Source of the DNA: Brasenia schreberi
Taxonomy: Eukaryota; Streptophyta; Magnoliopsida; Nymphaeales; Cabombaceae
DNA: 64,000 nucleotides
NCBI GenBank assembly: GCA_036023115.1
Contig: JAYKKT010000074.1
Coordinates: 10,786,501 to 10,850,500 of the forward strand
Reading direction: 5' to 3'
The notes under the pieces are model-generated. The model was not told the origin of the DNA. It searched no databases and saw nothing but the letters and a program-made list of their open reading frames with translations. Every line of letters starts with the position of its first letter. The first letter of the stretch is position 1. The translations under genes and the position numbers were made by a program. Below, piece after piece: positions 24,034 through 36,985 of the stretch.

Positions 24034-25108
24034 GTAACGTAGAATGGTCATTCTCAGGCTGTAAAATGTTAGACAAAAGAAAAATGAATACATGAGTAAA
24101 TGTACAATGCTATAAAAACTAAAATCCGAGAAACAACTTGTAATGGAAAGCCCAGACATGAAAACCAGAAAGATGAAGCGGTTTATAAATATTGTACATG
24201 AAATACAAAAAGGTGAAGGGATTCTGACATAGAAAACATCTTCCCTAAAAAAGTCATATGTAGAAAACCATGAATAACTCCATCTTCTTCCTTCACCCAA
24301 TCTCACTAAGGCATTTCCTCTCCTGAGTTTGAATATACTGAGTCAGAATCAATTGATATCGAACTCTAGTTAAATCGCCAAGCATAACAAAATGGGTAAT
24401 GGTTTTGTGGTATTTTTCGGCAATTTGAATCCATTGGCGTCACCAAGTTTTGGTATTCATTACAGTTAAGGTAAGGTCATGCGGAAAAATCTTCAAAACC
24501 ATATTAATTACTTCATATATAGTGTGTGTATGTATATATATACGTATACATATATATGTGTATATATACATATACATGTATATATACATATACATGTATA
24601 TATACATATATATGTGTGTGTGTGTGTGTGTATAGTTAGAGAGAGAGAATTGTACTAGCTAGAGCTAGTTGCTTCTGAGTCCTTTGACAAGATAAGGTTA
24701 GATATGCTTTTTCTAACGAGTGATATATGGTGGTATCACTGGTATGAACCTAGGGCTAGCTGAGAGCTGAATCCTATAATTTCTTATTTCCTTTGCTTTT
24801 GAGGGATATAAGTATAATATATGGTCTTTTATAATTTATATATATGATTTTTATTTTTTAAATAACATTAATGCCCATAAAAGCAAGGGAACTTATAAGT
24901 ACTCATATGTGATGTATGTAAGATAGAATCACTTGTATAAGAGAAACAACAATCAATTGTGTTGTCCATCTCGTTGAAATTTAAATTTAAAAGCAAAAAG
25001 TTCATGTGTATTTCATAACAAATCTCAAATGTCAACCGTTCCTCAACAAAGATGAACGTCCGAGATTTATTTGAATTTACTAACAACTAAATCTGCTAAC
25101 ATATATCA

Positions 25109-25111
<3 letters not shown>
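24034..25111. other. Possible copia 3' LTR, then microsatellite
   Basis: The first 300 bp or so could be the 3' LTR of the copia remnant, but its right end is unclear. A TA/TACA/TG compound microsatellite lies at 24,522-24,633. No gene seen. Confidence 0.35.
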
Positions 25112-25195
<84 letters not shown>

Positions 25196-25211
25196 GTGTG
25201 TGTGTGTGTGT
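25112..25211. repeat. (TC)n(TA)n(TG)n compound microsatellite
   Basis: TC repeats (25,112-25,142), TA repeats (25,143-25,194) and TG repeats (25,196-25,211) run into one another. Confidence 0.9.
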
Positions 25212-25734
25212 TGTGTTACTTTATCCGAAAGTTTTAAATATCTTGAGCAGCACGTATTCTACAATCTAGGAGCAGCAGCACCTGAATTAACTTTTAATAC
25301 GTGCATTGGCATAAACTATCAAAAGCAAGATTGGTGGATATACTTTATAGAAAGTTCATGATCAATGGGAAAGTTTAATTAAACAATGAAGGATTCCCTT
25401 TCTTTTCTATGTTTATTAGCTTCTTCCCACAGTTTTGCCGAACCCCTTGGAAAAACAGAGGGCGCAAAGTCCACTGTAGAAATCAGTGGTGAGTAATGTG
25501 AAGTGATGTGCTCTTGATTAAGACTTGTGGGGGGGGGCTGTTGATTAAAACATTTAACCTATTAATAAATTATTTTTCCCTCATTAAGTGGCGTCTGTTT
25601 TACATAAACATGTCCCATTCTCAGTTGCCTGAAGCCAGGAACTGGAACTGGAACCGGAACCAGATCACTTCCAAACTGAAACTCTGTTTCAAGGCGGTTC
25701 CAAACTTTCAGTTCCAATTTCGAAATCATTCTAG

Positions 25735-26010
25735 AAGAACAATAGCTAAGACTTTTCAGGTACTAGATGAGGTGGGCTACATGAATTTCTTATTTTTATA
25801 TAGTCCAATTATGTGTCATGCTAGCAGTTAACTCAACATAAGGTAAACCATTCTTTATTATTGATTTCCAACACTTTTACAGTCTTACTCTTCCTTTTTT
25901 ACCACTGCAGAACCGGTTTAATTTTTTTAAAGACACGAATAAATGTGCCCTCTAAGAGTCAAATTCATTTATTGGTATTATACCAACTCTTTGTCTAATA
26001 ATTTCATTAT
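25735..26010 (-). mobile_element. RTE-type LINE 3' fragment
   Basis: Matches the 3' untranslated end of the LINE at 33,021 in the same orientation: AGCTAAGACTTTTC, GGGCTACATGAATTC-like and AGCAGTTAACTCA segments in the same order. A GGTTCC-rich MITE fragment adjoins its 3' end (25,605-25,735). Confidence 0.7.
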
Positions 26011-28500
26011 GCATTTTCCTTGCATTTTTTTGTAAAATTTTGCAGTTTTCTAAGGTACTTTGATGCGATATGAGTGTAAAAGAGGGTCAATAATAAACGC
26101 TAATGATAAATAATATGTTTTAGTAAGTTTTTTTACATAGGCTCAAATAGTTTTGGCTCTTATTTTGTTTAATTATAAATATTAAATAAAAAGGTGAAAA
26201 CCTTCCTGATTTTTTTTGAAGTATGTATACTTAGTTGGTTTCAATCTAGTTTATTCCATGAGTTTTAATGTTGGCATCTTCGAAACATTACACAGTTCTC
26301 CGTCATTATAAAAAATTGCTCCTTAACCACTGCCCTTTCTTGCGCACATGCAGGCACCAGTGCACGCGAACACGGACACCAACACACCCGCACACATGCA
26401 TGCACGCACAAAGTTAAATTATGAGCTACCGTCTCTTGGCTTAATAATGTTCTTAAGTTAGATGAATAGTTAATTGTGATTAGTGCTGGAACCTTTCCAA
26501 CATTTTTGAAATCGGGATTTGTCGGTGATTATTATAACTAAGTCTGCCATATCTTGCTCGTATGAACACATATTCACACACACATGCATGTGCACAAGCA
26601 CGTAGACTACGTACATGCAAACGTACACAAAGGCATCCTATGGTTTACACATTAAACAAATCTTCCTGGATCCAGATCCAAAACCCATTTCTCATGTGAA
26701 AGACCATTCTCATCATAGAAGAATATTGGATCGAATCAGATCGGAGAACCTCTTTGTTGACTTGAACCATTTAAGAAAGACGGGGGGAGCCATTGTAACC
26801 ATGTGGGTCGGGTATCCAACATTGGGATCCAAGTTAGTCAGGTTCAATACCTCATACCAAACTAAATCGGATCAAAAAGTGAGACTCGAAACCTGATTGA
26901 AGATTCCATATATATATATAAGTATCAGGACCCACTTGTTCCTCTGGGTTGGGGTGGCAATTCGGGACACGATGGTGGAACCCAACCTACACGACCTCCA
27001 TGCTCGTGTCCGCCCAAAGTGACAAAAAGAAGAAGAGCATATCATTTGCATCAACCCTATTTTGTAATGAATGACACTAACGTGAACCAAACTGACAATT
27101 TCAGACATGACATAATACCTGACACGAAAACAACCCGAAAAGTCCCTCTGCACATACCCCCAAAGTGGCACTAAAAAATCCAATCTTCTTGAGACTGGCC
27201 TGTTTTCTACACGACCACGAAATGACATTACCATGAAATCAACATGCCTAGATCTGGTTGAGGTTCGGTAGACCCGGATCCTACATGGGTCTGCATTTAT
27301 TTGTCGTGATCCAATTAGTTGGGTTCAATCAGGATCGGGTCTCTGGCACATACCCGACTCATTGACGGCACTCCTTTGCTAGTATCATAAATAATTAATG
27401 GGATTAATGACATTAATATAGCTGTAATGCTGGAATAAAGAACGTACATATCTAGTGAGCGCTTATGAAATGCAAACCTGGAATCAGATTAAAATAACTA
27501 AAAAGGATTCAACATTATCGTGATACTCTAACAAACTAATTGACCCAGACCCAAATCCTGTTTGTTCGAGCCACCGATCCCAATGCATCCAGCTAGCTCC
27601 CTCCACTTTCGTGCAAATGCGAACCCGAACCATACCCAATCCATTCATATTTAACCATGCATTTTTCATATGCTAAGTGAGTTTGCTAGAGGGTGCAACA
27701 CGAATTTCGCAAGCGATCACCTGTCTGAGACCCAGTATCCTGTAGCTCAAAAAAACGTTCTTATATATTTTGATACGCATGAGAGCAATACATACGTGCA
27801 TGTATGGATACATAAACACAATCCGACACAAAACACAACTGGAGAAGTTTGTGTCCGTGTCCACAAAAAGAACTAAGATTGAAGCTTATTAAATAATTGC
27901 CTACTTATCATAATAAAATTTCTCATTTTTTCCGAACGTGTCCGTCCATTCAGAAAGAAACGGATCATTCTTGCGTTAACCTGCTTGTTCGGACCGGAGC
28001 AAGAAATAACACTGCATGAACGCAACTCCGGAACCAAACCGGGACCAGGCTGGTTTTGATTCAGGTTTAAGGTCCAAACTGTTTCAAAGTGAATAAAATT
28101 ATTAGAATTAAAACAATACAAAAATTAAGAAATGACGATTTCAAACAGTCAGTGTGGGTTTCATGAAAGGTGAAACCAGAGTCGAACTGGGTGGTCCTCA
28201 GTTTTGGGTCCGAATTTGGGCTTGAAGTCAATGGTTCCAATTTTAGTCAGTTTCTAGCCCAGTTTGATTGGAACCGACAGGCTGTTAGGGGCCATCAAAA
28301 ATAACACGAAGAAACAATAGGATCGTTTTCGGGTTAACCTTCCCTAACACCAGGACACGATAAACACGACACGAAAAATAACACGAAAGTACGCCCGCTT
28401 GCAGCAGCCGTTGGAAGGGCACACACTCCGCTCTGGCATGAAAAGAGAGGCAATGGCTGCCTATATGACACGAACATCAACTGCTGGCAAGGAAGCTCAA
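26011..28500. other. Intergenic repeats
   Basis: Contains CA/GC-rich simple sequence (26,340-26,410), a probable hAT-like MITE at about 26,948-27,376 (GGGGTGGCAATTCGGG at the left; reversed right end GGAGTGCCGTCAATG), and a GGTTCC-type MITE fragment at about 28,020-28,290. No gene supported. Confidence 0.4.
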
Positions 28501-28653
28501 ACGTGTCAGAGTGCTATGTTCGACGACACGTGTCAATGACCTGGCGGTCACATGCTGCTGTTTTGGGGAACCAATCGTCTCGGAAGTTGAGCCCTCTTTC
28601 GCAAATCCAGGGAAGTTTTACTGCCACCATGGCAGATCCCTTCTGCCGACGTG
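28501..28653 (+). promoter_or_regulatory. Cluster of ACGTG (ABRE / G-box) motifs
   Basis: ACGTGTC (28501-28507), the palindrome GACACGTGTC (28525-28534) and CGACGTGG (about 28646-28653) lie within about 150 bp. These are ABA-response-type elements bound by bZIP factors in plants. A 53-residue ORF starts at 28629 with a strong start context (GCCACCATGG) and runs to 28790, but has no recognised homology and no TATA box was seen upstream. Chance co-occurrence cannot be excluded. Confidence 0.3.
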
Positions 28654-28867
28654 GAGACCTAATAAAACATGCTGATTTCATCCCACCGGCTGTTTCCCGT
28701 CTCCGTCCCGGTCATAAACATGGAACAGAGCCCAAATCTGGTTCGGCACACGAATCGGTTTCTAAGATGGAACCCGCTTCTTCGTTCTAAACTCTCTCTC
28801 ATGCGCACACTACAAAGGTTATGTGGGGATATAAACATAGGCTCCTGTAAACAATTTTCCTAATAAG

Positions 28868-28869
<2 letters not shown>

Positions 28870-28948
<79 letters not shown>
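28870..28948. repeat. (TA)n microsatellite
   Basis: About 39 uninterrupted TA units. Confidence 0.95.
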
Positions 28949-28950
<2 letters not shown>

Positions 28951-30205
28951 AAAATTGGATCATGCCCACTACTGGTATTGTTTACTCATGTTGATCAATG
29001 CTTTTCAGTATAATCTAAAAAATTGTAAAAGTATTCATGTCATTAGAAAACAATAATCGAACACGAACAAGCACAAGACCTAATCATCCTCTCTCTCTAT
29101 ATATTATATAGAGAGAGCGAAGCTCTTTTAAGTAAAAAACATTAAGGAAATGTTTTATACCAACATTAAGGTATTTTATAATGACAAGTTGGAGGTTGTA
29201 GACCCCATTAGCGTGGACTTAAGCATCCTGTTACATCACGAAAATTGTTTTGCCGTTTTTCTGTGAGACTAAAATCCAAACCGGGACAAGTTGGGCAAAC
29301 TTGGTTTCGTATTCAAACTGACATGTCCATATATACTGATTTCACACCCACATCGTTATTAAGAAGAATGTTTTTGTCTAAATAAATACTTCGAATGTTG
29401 CTTCGGTGATTCAACTGGACCAAAGATAACGAATTCTATAAGACGACGGTACCAAGCGCTTTGAAATGTGAAATAATTTGGTAATGAATATCGCAAAAGA
29501 GGTGCTGACACAGGTGCTGAAGATTGTGTGTTGCATCGACTCCGATTGCTTAGTATAACCCAAATAACGTGACTTTCCGATCAAACGGGATCTGGTTAGG
29601 GATTCTGCGGACTAGTTAGAGCCCAGATTGATGAAGTGGTACTTCTCGGGTCGGGAGTTCGCCGGATTCGAACCTAGCCCTGGGTGCGGATGACAACCCC
29701 GCTCGGTACGGACTCCGTTTCGGTTCGGCAATGATGCGAATCGTTTCGGTACCGGTTCCATTGCTTTCTGCGTGCTGGGTTACCGGGAAAATTTGGGTTC
29801 TGGCGACGTCCATGGCACGTGAAAGCCAGATGGGCGGGGCCAGTGATGGGCCCAACGGCGAAAACCACTGTGGTTTTTGCCACGACGGATTCGTCCAAAA
29901 TCGAGGAGGCCGGTTTTGGAGTGGGCCGTCTTTCTTAATAATCACTGTATTACCAAAAGAATTCCTCTCACCGTTATAATAACACTCCTGCCATCTTCTC
30001 AAAATATCATTTTTAATTTATATCAGCATATATAGAGTGATTTACATTATCCTTTTCATGTTTAACCATTACTTTCTAGTAACATAAGTATAATAATAAT
30101 AATAATAATAATAACATTTTTTTCAAAAATCCTTAAAAATTTTAAATAATATTCATACAATCATAAAACAATAAATACACATGAATATAAAAAATAAACA
30201 AGGTG

Positions 30206-30256
<51 letters not shown>

Positions 30257-30785
30257 ATAGAAGTATAAGCTACAAAAAAAAAATTTACATGTTAAAGTGA
30301 TTTCAATAAGCTGGCAATTTTTATAAACCAACTTTTTCACAATCGTTTAGCATAGGCTAACTCTTATATATGTAGATTTGTGTAAATAATCTTTTATTGT
30401 TATCTAAAAAGACTATTGTTTTAGATTCAGAAAGAAAAAAACAAGTTTTCAAAAGCAAAAGTTATTTAGAATGTTAAATCTTATGTTCTTCAGGCTCATA
30501 TATATATATATATATATATACTTAAGTTATTTATCTTTTGCTTTTTAGATTTAAGAATAAGTCCTCTGATGTTTTTGATATATATATATATATATATAAT
30601 AATAATAAGTAGATGGCGTTTTGTGGTATTCGTTGAAAAGGGTAAAACCGGAAGAGCGATCATTTCCAACTACTCAACAATAAAGTTGCAAAAGAAGCCA
30701 GAAAATGAAGCTTACGGGCGGAGGTTTTCCCGTACCCCTTGTATTGCATTTGCACACCACCCTGGTTTCTCTTTCCCTCGCTCGC
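28949..30785. other. Upstream region of the FLZ gene
   Basis: AT-rich, with a GC-richer patch at 29,590-29,930 that carries a CACGTG G-box (29,816-29,821) but no gene I recognise. TA microsatellites lie at 30,211-30,246, 30,498-30,521 and 30,578-30,598, and an AAT run at 30,090-30,113. Confidence 0.4.
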
Positions 30786-30793
30786 TATATTAA
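30786..30793 (+). promoter_or_regulatory. TATA box of the FLZ gene
   Basis: TATATTAA lies 145 bp before the start codon and is followed by a CT-rich leader (30,795-30,870) typical of plant transcription starts. Transcription would begin near 30,820 (inference). Confidence 0.6.
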
Positions 30794-30930
30794 CTCCTCC
30801 ACTCCCTCCGTTTTTCTCCCACTCCGCTCGAATCTCGATCTCTCTCTATCTCCTTCTGTTTTTGTCGGCGGACCTTCTATGTGATCTCTTCCTCCTTTTC
30901 CTTCTTCAGATCTACCGGAACTTGTCACTG

Positions 30931-31245
30931 ATGGCGTACAGAGTTAGGGTTTTCTACAACCGTCAGGCAGAGTGCCGCGCCCAATTCCTCCGGGAGTGCC
31001 ATCTCTGCAAGCGAATCCTCGGCGAGGGCGACGACATCTTCATGTACAAAGGTGACACTCCGTTCTGTAGCGACGAGTGCCGGCAGGAGCAGATAGAACA
31101 CGACGAGGCGACGGAGAAGGCGTGGCACACGGCCAGGGCGATGCGGTTCAAGAGCAAGGCATCACTTGCGGAGCAGGAAGAGAGGAAATCTTCCGTCCAC
31201 GGAGATCGTCTCCACGTCCCTGCCGGGACCGTCTCCGTCGCCTAG
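30931..31245 (+). CDS. FLZ-domain (FCS-like zinc finger) protein
   Basis: A single open exon of 104 residues starting [10 protein letters not shown]. The FLZ domain covers about residues 19-62: [12 protein letters not shown], then [16 protein letters not shown], with the four zinc-binding Cys at 23, 26, 46 and 50 (C-x2-C-x19-C-x3-C) and the FCS phrase that names the family. FLZ (DUF581) proteins are plant-specific adaptors that bind SnRK1 kinase subunits and link it to energy, ABA and sugar signalling. The tail (63-104) is charged and unstructured. Many FLZ genes have an intron within or near the domain and a longer N-terminus; this copy is short and apparently intronless. It has a TATA box and CT-rich leader. 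The longer in-frame start at 30,739 would add a leader-encoded hydrophobic stretch and lies upstream of the TATA box, so it was rejected. Confidence 0.88.
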   Translation: MAYRVRVFYNRQAECRAQFLRECHLCKRILGEGDDIFMYKGDTPFCSDECRQEQIEHDEATEKAWHTARAMRFKSKASLAEQEERKSSVHGDRLHVPAGTVSVA

Positions 31246-32231
31246 TTCATCTTCGGCTTTCGCCGGCCATGAACAGAAAGAAAAACCGCGAAGGACAAGG
31301 GCTAGGGTTTCTTGCTCTGCTTTCGGCAGTTCGCGGAAGATGAAGGGGTGTATCGGGTATGAAGGAAACGGAGGGGCAAATCAGGGATGAAGAGCGACGG
31401 CTTGGACGAAGATACCCCTGCTTCCTTGTAATTAGAGGCCGAGTTATGATGAAGGTGGCGAACGAGTGACAAGGGTTTTTTTTGTCATTCCGATAAAGTT
31501 TTAACTATAAGATTGTACAGTGGTGGATACCTGGACCTTTTTGCCCTTGATGCAATGAGAAATTCTCGGTGATGCTGTTAAAAGAATCTTCACGTTAATT
31601 ACAACACGATAACGAAACTTTAGAATGACGAAGCGGCAGGGTTCAATTCAACAAGCAAGCGAACTGCTACTTGATCATTATCTGCATGTGATTTTCAACG
31701 TTTCTGAGTTTTAACGGAAAACGTCCGTTATATTCATCGAGAGCGATCTGGATTCCGTTTTCTGAGACGGTAAATGAATGAAGACGATGTCTCTCGTTTA
31801 GGATGTCTTGGCTCGGCCAAGTGGGTCTAAGGGGGGGACTGAACCTACATGGTTTTGTTGTCCGATCCCGTCTTGAGATTGGACTTCTCGAGAAAAGACA
31901 GGTTCTATAGCCTTTCAATGGCATGGACCCGATCGAGATCACTTTGGTTTGATATGAAAGTTTGATGCGGAAATGTGAACTTACTCTTAGTTTTTAAGCT
32001 CACACATACGACTTGTTAGTTTGAGAACACGCTGTGTGAAAATCATGGGCAAGCTCGTACGAGCCAAACCGAGCAAATGATGACAATGGAGTCGTGTATT
32101 TGGTATGGGGATAATATTTGGTTTTGAATTTTTGGAGTCATCAAAGAGTGGGGAGTCGCTATAGGTGCAGCTGTTGATCACCAAAATGGACGATGGTGAT
32201 TTGACAACACAATGTTAAAATCCATTAGTCT

Positions 32232-32283
<52 letters not shown>

Positions 32284-33020
32284 TGCACGTATGTGTGAGA
32301 GAGAGAGAGGGAGAGATGACCTTAGCATTCATAATTGATAATATTTTATAGGGTTTTCAATTTGGAAAATGGGTCATACGGGCCCTCAATTATTTGGAGA
32401 ATGCCTCCAATTCTGTGTGCTGTGATGTGGCATGAGTGTGCTTTTGTCCTCTTCGTTGATAGTTACAGGACCCTTACTTGACTGCAAAAGGCTTCACTAA
32501 TGGTCATTCTGGCTCTCTCTTTCTCTCAAGAGCTCATACTAGGCCATCCCTTTCCTACCCCACCACCAACAAACATTTTAAAAATAATAATTAATTAAAT
32601 GTAGTGAATAGTGGTTTAAAACCATGAGTTTGAATTTTATGTTCCATCATGCATCCGTCTCGATCAAAAGAATGTGACCCATCAAAATTATTAACTTTGG
32701 TAGTAAGGACCGGCAACCCTCTATAAGAGGACGTATTGGGAGTGGCGATCATATGTAAAGGATGCTTTGAAGGGAACTCAGCTGAGGTAAAAAAAAAGAA
32801 GGTAAATTTAGAATCCATAAAATATAGATATTAGAGAAAAAGGTACTTTTTTAAATAGAAGAAGAGAAACATGCTTGAGAAATTATGTCGCAACACTTAC
32901 ATAAAAAGGGCAAGTGAAAACCTCAAAATTGTTTTAAATGAAATGATAAAGTATGATCTTGTTTTTATTATTTTATTAAGTACCAATATGAAGGCCACAA
33001 TAGCAATCAAAAATCAATAT
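31246..33020. other. Intergenic, no gene seen
   Basis: Holds the 3' flank of the FLZ gene, an AT/GT/GA compound microsatellite (32,232-32,310) and AT-rich DNA. Short ORFs are unsupported. Confidence 0.4.
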
Positions 33021-36000
33021 ACAACAAAAACAACTAAGCCTTTTCCCATAGTAGTCAGGGTCGGCTACATGGATTCTTTGTTTCCACAGAGCTCTATCAC
33101 ATGTCATATTAGCAGTTAACTCACAATAAGCTAGATCATTCTTTATTGTTTCTTTCCAAAACTTTTGTGGTCATCCTCTACCTCTTTTAACACTTTCCAA
33201 ATTTAGTTTTTCATACCTTCTTACGGGTTCTTCTTTTGATATTCTTTCTGTATGTCCAAACCATCTTAAACGATGTTATCTTATTTTATCTTCTATTGGT
33301 GTCACTCCTAATTTGTTTTTAATAACCTCATTATATATATGGTCTTTTCTTATATGACCACTCATCCATCTCAACATCTTCATTTCTGTCACGGACATCT
33401 TTTGTACATGTTGATGGTTAACTGCCCAACACTCAAAACCATAAACATGGCAGGTCTAATTGTTGCTCTATGATATTTACCTTTTAACTTTAACAGTATC
33501 TTCTTAACACAAAGAATACTTTATGCTCCTCTCCATTTTAAACAACTAGCATTAATTTTATGTGTAACATCTCCAGCAATTCTTCCATCACTCTAAAAAA
33601 TTGACCCTAAGTATTTAAAACTTTCCTTTTAGGGGATGCGATGTGTGTCAATTTTAATTTCTATGTCCTCTGAAGTAACCAAATGATTAAACTTACATTC
33701 CATATATTCTGTCTTTGTTCTACTAAGTCGGAGGCCTTTGCTTTCTAATGCTTCTCTCCATAGTTCCAATTTTCTATCAACTTTTTCTTTATACTCTTCC
33801 ACTAACATAATGTCATCTTCATATAACATACACCAAGGCACTTCATCTTGAATATGTTTTGTTAACTCATCAATCACCATTATAAATAAGTATGGAATTA
33901 AAGTTGATTCATGATGTAACCCAATATTAACTTCAAAGAAGTCTGTCATTCCTTCATGAGTCCTTACACATGTTTTTGCACCATTGTACATGTCTCTTAT
34001 AAGGTTAACGTATGTCAATAGGATACCTCTTTTTTCCAAAGTTCTCTAAACAACCTCCCTCGATACCCTATCGTAAGCTTTTTCTAGATCAATAAATATC
34101 ATGTGAAGGTCTTTCTTTTTTGCTCTAAAATGTTCCATAAGACGTTTCAAAAGGTGAATCGCTTCAACAGTAGATCTACCTGGTATGAATCTAAATTGGT
34201 TCTCTGTTGTACTTGATACTTGTCTTAACCTACGTTCGATAATTCTTTCCCACAATTTCATAGCATGGCTCATTAACTTGATACCTCGATAATTCGCACA
34301 ATTCTGAATGTCTCCCTTGTTTTTATATATGGGTATAAGTGTACTCACTCTCCATTCCTCGGGCATCTTTTGGTTTCTTCATATTTCATTAAATAGTCTT
34401 GTGAGGCAAGTGATTTCCATTTCTCTTAGTATTTTCCAAACTTCTATAGGAATATTGTTTGGTCCTACCGCTTTACCACTCTTCATATGTTTAAGAGCCT
34501 CTTTGACTTCATTCTTTTGAATACCTCGGTAGAAATTGTGGTTTATATACTTTTATGATTTGGGTAACTCTCCTAAGCTAACATCTTTATTTTCATTAAA
34601 AAGCTTATAGAAATAGTTTTTCCATCTATTTCTTATATCATCATTTGCCACTAGAATTTTTTCATCCTCGTCTTTGATGTATATAACATAATTAAGATCT
34701 TTAGTTTTCTTATCTCTAGTCCTAGCTATGCTAAAAATATCTCTTTCACCCTTTTTTGAGTTGAATTTTTTTACATAAATCCTCCCAAATTTTAGCTTTT
34801 GCTTCACTGAGAGTCGTTTTCGCTTCCTTCTTTGCTTTCTTATAAGCCTCTAAAGTTTCACTAGTTTTTTTAGCATAATGTAATTTGTAATATGTCATCT
34901 TTGCCTTGATTTTATTTTGCACTACTTCACTCCACCACCAAGCTTCTTTTTGTACCAGTACACCTCCCTTAGATTTACCTAACACATTTTTTGCCAGTTT
35001 CCTAATATGTATAGTCATATTGTTCCACATATCACAAGGTGTACCAACATAATTCCAAGCATCTCCTTGAATGACTTTCTGTTTAAATATATCTTCTTTC
35101 TCGCTTTTGAGGTTCCACCATTTAGTCCGAATAGCTAAATGCATTCTTTTCTTCTTTGTCCACTTTTTTATTTGTAAATCCATAACTAAAAGTCGATGTT
35201 GGGTGGTTAAACTTTCTCCTGGAATTACCTTGCAATCTTTACAAAACACTCTATCTTTTTTTCTACAAAAAGTAATCAATTTGTGTTTGTGATAAGTCAC
35301 TCTTATAAGTAATTAAATGTTCATCTCATTTTTTGAATATTGTATTGACTATAAAGATATCAAATGCCACAACAAATTTTAAAATCTCCCTACCTTCCTC
35401 ATTTATATCCCCAAAACCAAAGTTTTCATGAATACCTTGATATCCTAATGCATCTTTACCGACATGTTTATTTAAGTCTCCTCCTAAACAAATCATCTCC
35501 CTTTGTGGAATCCTTTGAATCACCTTATCTACCTCTTTCCAAAAAGTTGTCTTTATACTATTTTTTAGGCCTACTTCAGGTGCGTAAGCACAAACTATAT
35601 TCAAAACCTCTGCTCCTAACACTAATTTCAATGTCATGATTCGGTCACTATATCGTTGTATGTCTACTACACTATCCTTTAATTCTTTATTTATGATAAT
35701 ACTAACTCCATTTCGAGCCTTTTCCTTACCTGAGTACCATAATTTAAAACTTGTATCCTCTATCTCCCTTGCTTTTTCTCCAACCCACTTTGTCTCTTGT
35801 AAACATAGAATATGAATCTTTCTCCAAATCATAGTATCTACCACATCCATTAGCTTACTAGATAATGTTTCGATATTCCATGAACCAATATGAATCTTAT
35901 TATCTAGGATTAACTTCCTTACCCCCGCATCTGTCCATATTGAAAATGCGGAGACCCTCTCCGTAAATTATTCACTACATTTACTCACACTCATCCATGA

Positions 36001-36113
36001 TGTGGAAACCCTCTTTGCAATTGATTTACTACATCTAGGCAAAAATGTAGTGGTCCTTCCTTACTTATCACTGTATTCGGGCTCTGCAGCGTATCGCTAG
36101 GCGAGGACGCCCC
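33021..36113 (-). mobile_element. RTE-clade LINE, near full length
   Basis: About 3.1 kb, the usual size for plant RTE elements. On the minus strand it runs from a GC-richer 5' end (GGCGTCCTCGCCTAGCG, near 36,113) through endonuclease and reverse transcriptase remains to a 3' end with the sequence GGGAAAAGGCTTAGTTG and a TTG-type tail at 33,021-33,034. Such short TTG-repeat tails, not poly(A), are typical of RTE. I could not identify the target-site duplication. Confidence 0.85.
33629..35850 (-). pseudogene. RTE LINE endonuclease and reverse transcriptase, broken
   Basis: Remains of one polyprotein on the minus strand. The endonuclease part (35850-35326) has the Glu of LQETKW and a GGDLNKHVG loop. 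A linker part follows (35300-34553). The reverse transcriptase part (34366-33629) has [32 protein letters not shown] and [14 protein letters not shown]. The catalytic box reads YEDD (33823-33812) where an active enzyme of this clade has FADD. Frameshifts and stops separate the blocks (for example a TAG between the blocks ending 34,046 and beginning 34,039). The element cannot move on its own. Confidence 0.88.
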
Positions 36114-36224
36114 AATAAATGCTCATAATTTGTGTAATCCATGGTATATGTATGTGCTATTGTATTTCAATGGGTTTGTTTTTATTTCCAAAGGTTGAAC
36201 CATGGAAATTATTTTCTTATAGAT

Positions 36225-36300
36225 TCCAACTGTTTTGTGGAAACAAAGAATCCAAGAGCCGACCCCATCTAGTATGGAAAAAAGCTTAGTTGTTCCGTCG
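36225..36300 (+). mobile_element. RTE LINE 3' end fragment, opposite strand
   Basis: Reads TGGAAACAAAGAATCCA, then GCCGACCCCATCTAGTATGG and AAGCTTAGTTGTT, the same order as the 3' end of the LINE at 33,021 but on the plus strand. Only about 75 bp survive. Confidence 0.7.
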
Positions 36301-36871
36301 GAATTGTTCTGACATTTGCCGCGAATTCTCCTATTTGTACTAGTGGCTGCTTCTCGTTCCACTGCTAATGTGCTTGTTTGAACTTGCTTGGGCGGTTGCC
36401 ACTTCTCGAATAATCTCATATAAGCTTGTTCAAGTATGTTTGTATCTTTCAACTTTGATCATGTGTTGTAGCCTTGTTGACATCGAAAATTTTGAATTGC
36501 ATCGTTACTTTTAGTGACAAGAAGCCCAAATAATTTAGTCTAAAATTAGATAAATTCTTACTGTGCAAATTAAATAAATTCTTCATCTAGAGAACCATGC
36601 TGAGCTAAATTTTGCATCTAGAATTTATACTGATTTTGGCAGATGCGCCTTCTCACAAATGAGCTGCTCATTTTGTTCGAAATATTCATCAGCTTAAGTC
36701 CACACACACACACACACACATTTCTTTAGTGATAAGGGCCCTCCTAAAGATGTAAACCTCTGACTGGAGACATAACCATAACATGCCTTAGTGGCTCGAC
36801 TCGTGATGTAACATACATGTCAAAGCGATCGAACCTAGGGCGGATGCTGACCACCACCATGATGTGGTTCT

Positions 36872-36985
36872 GTTTTAGTACAATGGGAGGTAGAAGCCAG
36901 ATGCACACCCCGAGTATTAAACTCATGACCTTCAACTTGTGAGTCAACATCCTAGCCAGGTTAGCCATTTGCTCCTCGTGCATGG
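36872..36985 (-). mobile_element. tRNA-like SINE, copy 3
   Basis: Minus-strand order: TGGCTAACCTGGCTAGG (A-box region), TCATGAGTTTAATACTC (B-box region), then the family tail around GGCTTCTACCTCCC and TTGTACTAAAA. Confidence 0.65.

Noticed and set aside
29616..30002. 128-residue minus-strand ORF in a GC-richer patch
   Set aside because: No recognisable domain, and the opposite strand is equally open. A GGTTCGAATCC-like phrase there suggested a tRNA, but flanking bases do not pair into T or acceptor stems.
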